The notes under the pieces: generated by a model
What the model saw: only the letters and a program-made list of their open reading frames with translations
The model's database searches: none
What the model was told of the DNA's origin: nothing
Assembly (NCBI RefSeq): GCF_000090795.2
Contig: NW_003546244.1
Span: 575,462 to 639,461 of the forward strand
Origin: Amphimedon queenslandica
Lineage: Eukaryota; Porifera; Demospongiae; Haplosclerida; Niphatidae
Reading direction: 5' to 3'
DNA: 64,000 nt
Shown here: positions 59,701 to 64,000 of the stretch, piece by piece
Layout: every line of letters starts with the position of its first letter
How positions within the stretch are numbered: the first letter of the stretch is position 1
Translations under genes and position numbers: made by a program

Positions 59701-62700
59701 GAAAACAGTTGAGAAAGATGGTGTAGTCTCATTGCTAAGGAACAATATAGGGACATCATTAACTGACTGGATACTAATGCGTACGATTATACTATCAGAG
59801 CTGTATTCATTAGTGATTGAGTTATTGGCGTAAGTAGCATCATTACCATACGTACCAGAGAGACCTTGAGTCAGTCCAGTGTTATCCCAACCATGAACTA
59901 TTATGTACGGAGTGTCTGAGAGTGGTCTTGGGTTATTGACATAATCAAGTTCTGTATTAAAATGGGTCTGTGGTAGAAACCTTATTGAGCAGGTAGCAGC
60001 TAAAAGAGTTGCTTTCTCTTTGAGAGGCAGAGGTGGGACTATGACTCCATAGTGTATGTCACCAATAAAGTCTCTCCAGCTGGAATAATTACTGGGTGAA
60101 TCACAAGTATACTGCCATACACCATACTGATTGTTCACGTGTATTACCGCAAGTCCTCTTTCAGGATAAGCATCAACATCGTTGTAATACTGATCACTGT
60201 ATGTGATGATGTTAGCAACTTTTGTACCGTGATTCCTCTCAATAGCAATATCTTCTTTGATCAGCATCATGGCCATACCCTCTCTGATAACTGGTGAATC
60301 ATTGATCGGCTCAACAAAGATCGTAGCTGATGTAGTGTTAACGCTAATCGGACCAATCACAGGATCAGAGAGAGAAGTATCGACATAGGTTGGGAGTTGA
60401 TTGGTTTTGTTTGATTCTGACATCAACAAATCTGATCCTGATCCAGACATTAAGCCAGAACCAGATTCTAAAATCGAATCATTGTTGGTATCATTATCAT
60501 TGATCAATCCGTCATAGCTCAGATCCCATGCCTTGAAAGAGATGCTGACCAAACCATTGTAATCCTTATTAGGAACAAATCTGATCCTCTGACTCTCTTC
60601 AGGTAGACTTCTTAATAACAAAGCATGCTCTCCGCTAACAGACCCAAACTCAGTCCAAGAGGCTCCACCGTCATGACTATACTGCCAGAGGCCATTGTCT
60701 CCATCGGCTCCTGTTATTGCAAGTCCTAGTTCATTCTGTTGCAAAGGTATATCAACATCGTAAGCAAACTGGAGCAGACTGAGTATAGTATCGCCAGTCG
60801 AGTTGTAATCATCTTCATCAATCGATGTAAAGTTGAGCAGAACCTCATGCAACACAGGCGCATCATTAACAGGTACAACAGTTAGATTGATATGTACAGT
60901 AGCATAACTGTATGAGTCTATCAATGAGTGAGAGAGAGCATTAGTATAGCTACCAATAGGAAGATCAGTACCATCCCACGCTACTACCCTAAAGCTAGCC
61001 ACTCCGTTGTAGTCTCTATTAGGTAGGAAACGAAGGCGGGAACTAGTGGTTGCTCCAGCTGAAAGTGTGAGGGCATTAGATAGAGATAGAGGCGTACGTA
61101 TGTCACTCCAGTTTGCTGTTTGAGGGTATAAAGAGTACTGCCATTGACCGTTAGAACTGTCAATGGATATAATGGCTATACCTGGGACTGAATCAATATC
61201 ATCGTCAAGAATGAGATAACTCAAATCAAAGAGATTGATGCCAGTATTATCATCAATAAAGACATCTTCATTGATATGTGGTCTAAATGGTGATGCTGTG
61301 TCATTGAAATATGGTGAATCGTTGATCAGTTCCATCCTGATTCCAACGTAAAGTGGATCAGAATCAAGGAGACCATCATTGAGAATTATCTCAATAGTTC
61401 TTTCAGTCTGGTCAGGCTCATCAGCAATGTTATTATACGATAGAGTCTTCAAGACTTCTTGATACTCATACACAGTTTTGAGGCCAGAAATGGTGAGGAG
61501 TGACGATTCGGAATCAAACACAACTTGGGGCAAGTAATTAAGAGTGATTACCACATCTCTAGTTGAATCAGGTGATCTCTCGCTTACATTACTAACTCTC
61601 AATATCTCATTAGGACCATCCATTGGATTAATGATACGAACTGATATATAACTCAAAGTGACATTATCAACATCCATGATGAACGAGTCAGGATCAAGAA
61701 GTGGTATAGGACCTCTCTCCTCAATAAATGTGACGTTATTATCAATACCGGGTACCTTAAAACCGTTAAGGTCTCCAAACGGAGCATCATTGATGCTCAT
61801 GAACGATATGAGCGTAAAAGCAGGTCGGCCATTATTAGTCCCATCAAAAGGAACAAAGCTGACAACTCTAGTAGTAGGGTCAGGATTACCAGGACTATGG
61901 ACTGTGTTATTGTACGTTACACTCCCTAGGACAGCTGTATAATTATCCAGCGTGTCCTCGCCATACAAAAGAAGTGTATTAGATGATAAATTATAAGAGT
62001 ACCTGATGTTTGTAGTGTCTATGATATACTCATCAATATCAAGGTACTCATTGACAGTGTCATATGGGTTAGTTATACTAATGGTAACAGACTGGAGGTA
62101 CTCATCGTCATTATCAGTTAGAGATATCAAAGAGTCATTAGTCAGTAATGCCTCACCCTCTCCTTCATCGTAATACACTACATACGGAGCCCCTGGACTG
62201 ACTGGATTCAATATCAGGACCGGAGGATCGTTAGTAAATACAAAATCAACAGCTGCAGTAGCGACACTGCTGATAAACTGATTACCATTAGCTAAATCAT
62301 AAACTTTAAATTCTATGCCACGAGAGATCCCAAAGAGCTCCTCTGCATCGTTATAGTACTCGACTGTCCGTAGAACTCTCTCAAAAACCTCAATAGCTCG
62401 AGGAACTGAAGTAGAGATATTAAGAATGAGGACGTCATCATCATTTTCATTGATTGTGACATATTGTTTACTGTGGAGCTGCTCAATCTCTACCAGTGAC
62501 TCATTAACCAAGACCCCCTCCATATTGAAATTAGAATAATTCCTCACTGTTATGATGAGTGAGTACAGACCCTCTGAAAACCCACCGTCAGTCAATACAG
62601 CATTGCTGGGGTCTAAGAGTGGAATAGAAGGACTGTGCTCTTGGAATTTAGTGTAATAGTTAGGAGTTGATGCGGGCGTGATGTTAAGAGGATCAAGATC

Positions 62701-64000
62701 AATGATGATGTGATGGACAATGATATAGGAATGAGACTGAGGCAGGGTGGCATTGGAATGAGTATGACCATCATGCAATTCTGTGACTAGTCTTCTCTCC
62801 TCAGAGAAATTAGGCCATTTTTTGTTATTATTGTACACGACAGAACTGAGGACTGCCTGGTAACTGGCAGGAGAGTCTAAACCAGTTAGACTAAGGACCC
62901 CAGTCACTGGATTATAATGATGATCAATGTTTGGTTCCCTTGCAATATGTAGCGTCCATCCAACTACACTTGCCTCTTGTTCACTGGATATGACAAGCGT
63001 CCAGCGTCCACTGAGTTGCTTGCCACGAAGGAGAGACAACGGCGACCGTGGAGCAAGATTGTCCACTAGCGACCTCTTCAATGGTATCGGTATATTGAGA
63101 TCAATTATGTCATCAAGTGTTGGGAGATACTGTGAAAACTCAGATCCAGAACCAGAACTGAAATTGTACCCTCCGCTGGCACTTGAGGAGAACTCTCCGC
63201 TAGAGGTTTCATTAGCTTCATACAAGGAAAGGCAGGAATAGTCAGTGTAGTTACTATCACTGGATGCTCTATCATCAAAAATGATGTAAGAGAAGTTCCC
63301 ATAAGCACAAAGAGGATAGTCTTGGGTTGATAGTGTTATGATGGTGCCATCAGGATGGACCAGTTTCAGTGTTGGCAAGTACGAGAGTGAAGATGTGAAT
63401 GGAGAAGTAAGATGGAGGCTGACTGATAGGTCTGTGATACGACCGTCAGCTGTTACATCTCTGTAATGGATCCTCTCCTCTCTCCCTCTTACTGTAATGA
63501 CAGGAGAGACTGGAGGGGACGAAACAATTAGGTGTGTCTCTTCAGGTCGTATAACAAGACCCCATCCATCCAGTTGACCGTTGTCCCTACCGGTAAGCAA
63601 GTCAGTGATACGAAGAGTCCAGTCACCTTCAATTGGATCACCGGAGAAACTTTTAAGAGACTCATCTGAAGAAAAGTAGCCTTGAGTTTGGAACTGACAC
63701 AGACCAGGAGAAACTGAGCTCTTGGAAAGGAACAAATCTCCAGAGGATTCAGTATCAAACGTTGTTGTGTGTAGATCATCACGAGGGCATGAGGGACCCC
63801 CTGGACTCAGTACTAGGAGGACTGTTCGATGACCATGAACTAGCTCTAGCATTAGATCACCAACCCACGAGTGCTTGATGTCAATAATCACACTAACATC
63901 ACTCACCAGTCCAGTACTAGCTACACTGAGTGTGTGAGATACTTCAGGGACTCTTTCACCTGAAAACAAGAGGCCAAAAGGAATGGAGAGACCCAATCCC
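44729..64000 (-). CDS. Giant multi-repeat transmembrane adhesin-like protein (N-terminus beyond the right edge)
   Basis: The frame is open at the right edge and uninterrupted to a donor at 46384, a single exon of at least 17.6 kb (5,871 codons). One intron (45431-46383, phase 0) leads to a last exon 44729-45430, for at least 6,104 residues. The N-terminal part seen has two domains like the P-domain of proprotein convertases (DWTLRITDLLTGRDNGQLDG at about 63600; RWTLVISSEQEASVVGWTLH at about 62990). Then come about 30 modules bounded by NDxP motifs (for example PVNDAPV, SINDRPV): DVDN-rich cadherin-like modules, NGxWQY modules, and C-terminal Tandem-95-like modules (TPNKDYYGMDYLYFESCD). A RRKRQ site precedes a membrane-proximal region, a transmembrane helix (WLWVLIGAIGLILVFLLVLL, about 46775-46834) and a basic, Pro-rich tail with DPF motifs. 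Many N-glycosylation and SGSG sites. Cell adhesion or matrix function is inference; no named orthologue recognised. Confidence 0.9.
45538..46351. repeat. Longest copy of the dispersed inverted-terminus repeat (intron of the giant gene)
   Basis: Begins CAGGGTTTCCTATAAA and ends CCTGTGGGAAAACCTG, which is an imperfect inverted match to the start of other copies (CAGGGTTTCCCACA). Between them are about four units of roughly 180-190 bases, each with acacaacataaaaacatgca-type, attctctccttttaattttt-type and gggactttggcccgatttt blocks. Perfect or near-perfect internal palindromes lie at 45864-45883 and 46050-46069. It makes up most of the only intron visible in the giant gene. No protein is encoded, so if it is a transposon it is non-autonomous. 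Confidence 0.75.
47586..47631 (-). other. Furin-type cleavage site followed by RGD in the giant protein
   Basis: The protein reads EEARRKRQTSSGRGDVVQ here. RRKR fits the furin consensus R-X-K/R-R, and RGD, a classical integrin ligand, lies seven residues after the predicted cut. It sits about 280 residues before the transmembrane helix. Confidence 0.6.
51340..51425 (-). repeat. SGSG-rich segment in the giant protein
   Basis: Encodes a Gly/Ser-rich stretch (FGSGFSSSGSGMSGSGSGDI) flanked by acidic residues, one of several such segments; others lie at about 63130-63200, 60420-60480, 59490-59520 and 54970-55190. Ser-Gly pairs near acidic residues are typical xylose acceptors for glycosaminoglycan chains. 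Confidence 0.6.
53700..61330 (-). repeat. Higher-order protein repeat of about 3 kb (about three copies) in the giant gene
   Basis: The same order of six modules recurs. Landmark motifs repeat at matching spacings: ATLLAATCSIRFLPQTHFN (about 59950-60010), ATLLLDTCRIRFVPQENFN (about 56930-56990) and ATLLSSDCRIRFLPNYLFN (about 53930-53990). Copies have diverged at the DNA level but keep the module order, so this is old segmental duplication within one exon. Confidence 0.7.
54972..55130 (-). repeat. 18-base coding minisatellite (SGSGEI/QV/ET) in the giant protein
   Basis: About eight tandem 18-base units encode SGSGEI-type hexapeptides with Gln-Val or Glu-Thr variants. The repeat keeps the frame and lies in a loop of an NGxWQY module, just before the SVSLQTNWYPLP strand. 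Confidence 0.85.

Noticed and set aside
1-64000. Retroelements, virus-like elements, CRISPR arrays, tRNA or rRNA genes
   Set aside because: No reverse transcriptase, integrase, capsid, direct-repeat spacer array or cloverleaf-like sequence noticed. Only the palindrome repeat family and simple repeats were seen; a structured tRNA scan could not be run.

Overview
This is a eukaryotic, AT-rich and very compact nuclear window holding ten genes. Class IIa histone deacetylase, MLLT10/AF10-type PZP-domain and RACGAP1 genes point to an animal. The very short introns (often 45-100 bases), head-to-head gene pairs and giant repeat adhesin suggest a demosponge, most likely Amphimedon or a relative. The organism call is inference.

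Layout. 1-754 (-): 5' part of a small secreted cysteine-rich protein gene. 1225-14729 (+): C-terminal three quarters of TRRAP, the scaffold of the SAGA and TIP60 histone acetyltransferase complexes. 15283-16209 (+): a close paralogue of the first gene. 16537-25031 (-): class IIa histone deacetylase whose catalytic domain lacks key residues, with an assembly gap inside. 25206-27482 (+): DNAJC1-like ER co-chaperone. 27821-31941 (-): MLLT10/AF10-like chromatin reader. 32196-33965 (+): RBM45-like RNA-binding protein. 34288-39417 (-): UBA-UBX-leucine-rich-repeat protein. 39518 to about 40262 (+): LSM12-like protein with a candidate U12-type intron. 40577-44161 (+): RACGAP1. 44729 to the right edge (-): a transmembrane protein of at least 6,100 residues built from about 30 cadherin-like modules, at least 17.6 kb of it in one exon.

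Organisation. Three head-to-head pairs (HDAC/DNAJC1, MLLT10/RBM45, UBX-LRR/LSM12) have start codons 100-254 bases apart. Convergent pairs end within about 320-570 bases of each other, with polyadenylation signals of both strands nearly touching in two cases. LSM12 and RACGAP1 lie in tandem, and a perfect NRF1-type palindrome sits in the 70-base gap. TRRAP, the HDAC and the AF10-like protein all act on chromatin, but nothing in the sequence shows they are co-regulated.

Repeats. One AT-rich family with imperfect inverted termini and an internal palindrome (CCCTGTACTATAGTACAGGG) sits in introns of TRRAP, MLLT10-like, UBX-LRR and the giant gene. A related 176-base tandem array fills the largest catalytic-domain intron of the HDAC gene. 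I saw no recognisable retroelement, CRISPR array or tRNA.

Most noteworthy: the predicted catalytically dead class IIa HDAC, the giant adhesin with a roughly 3 kb higher-order repeat, the inverted-terminus repeat family, the U12-type intron in LSM12, the UBA-UBX-LRR architecture, and the inverted gene pair that flanks a TRRAP gene lacking its 5' quarter.
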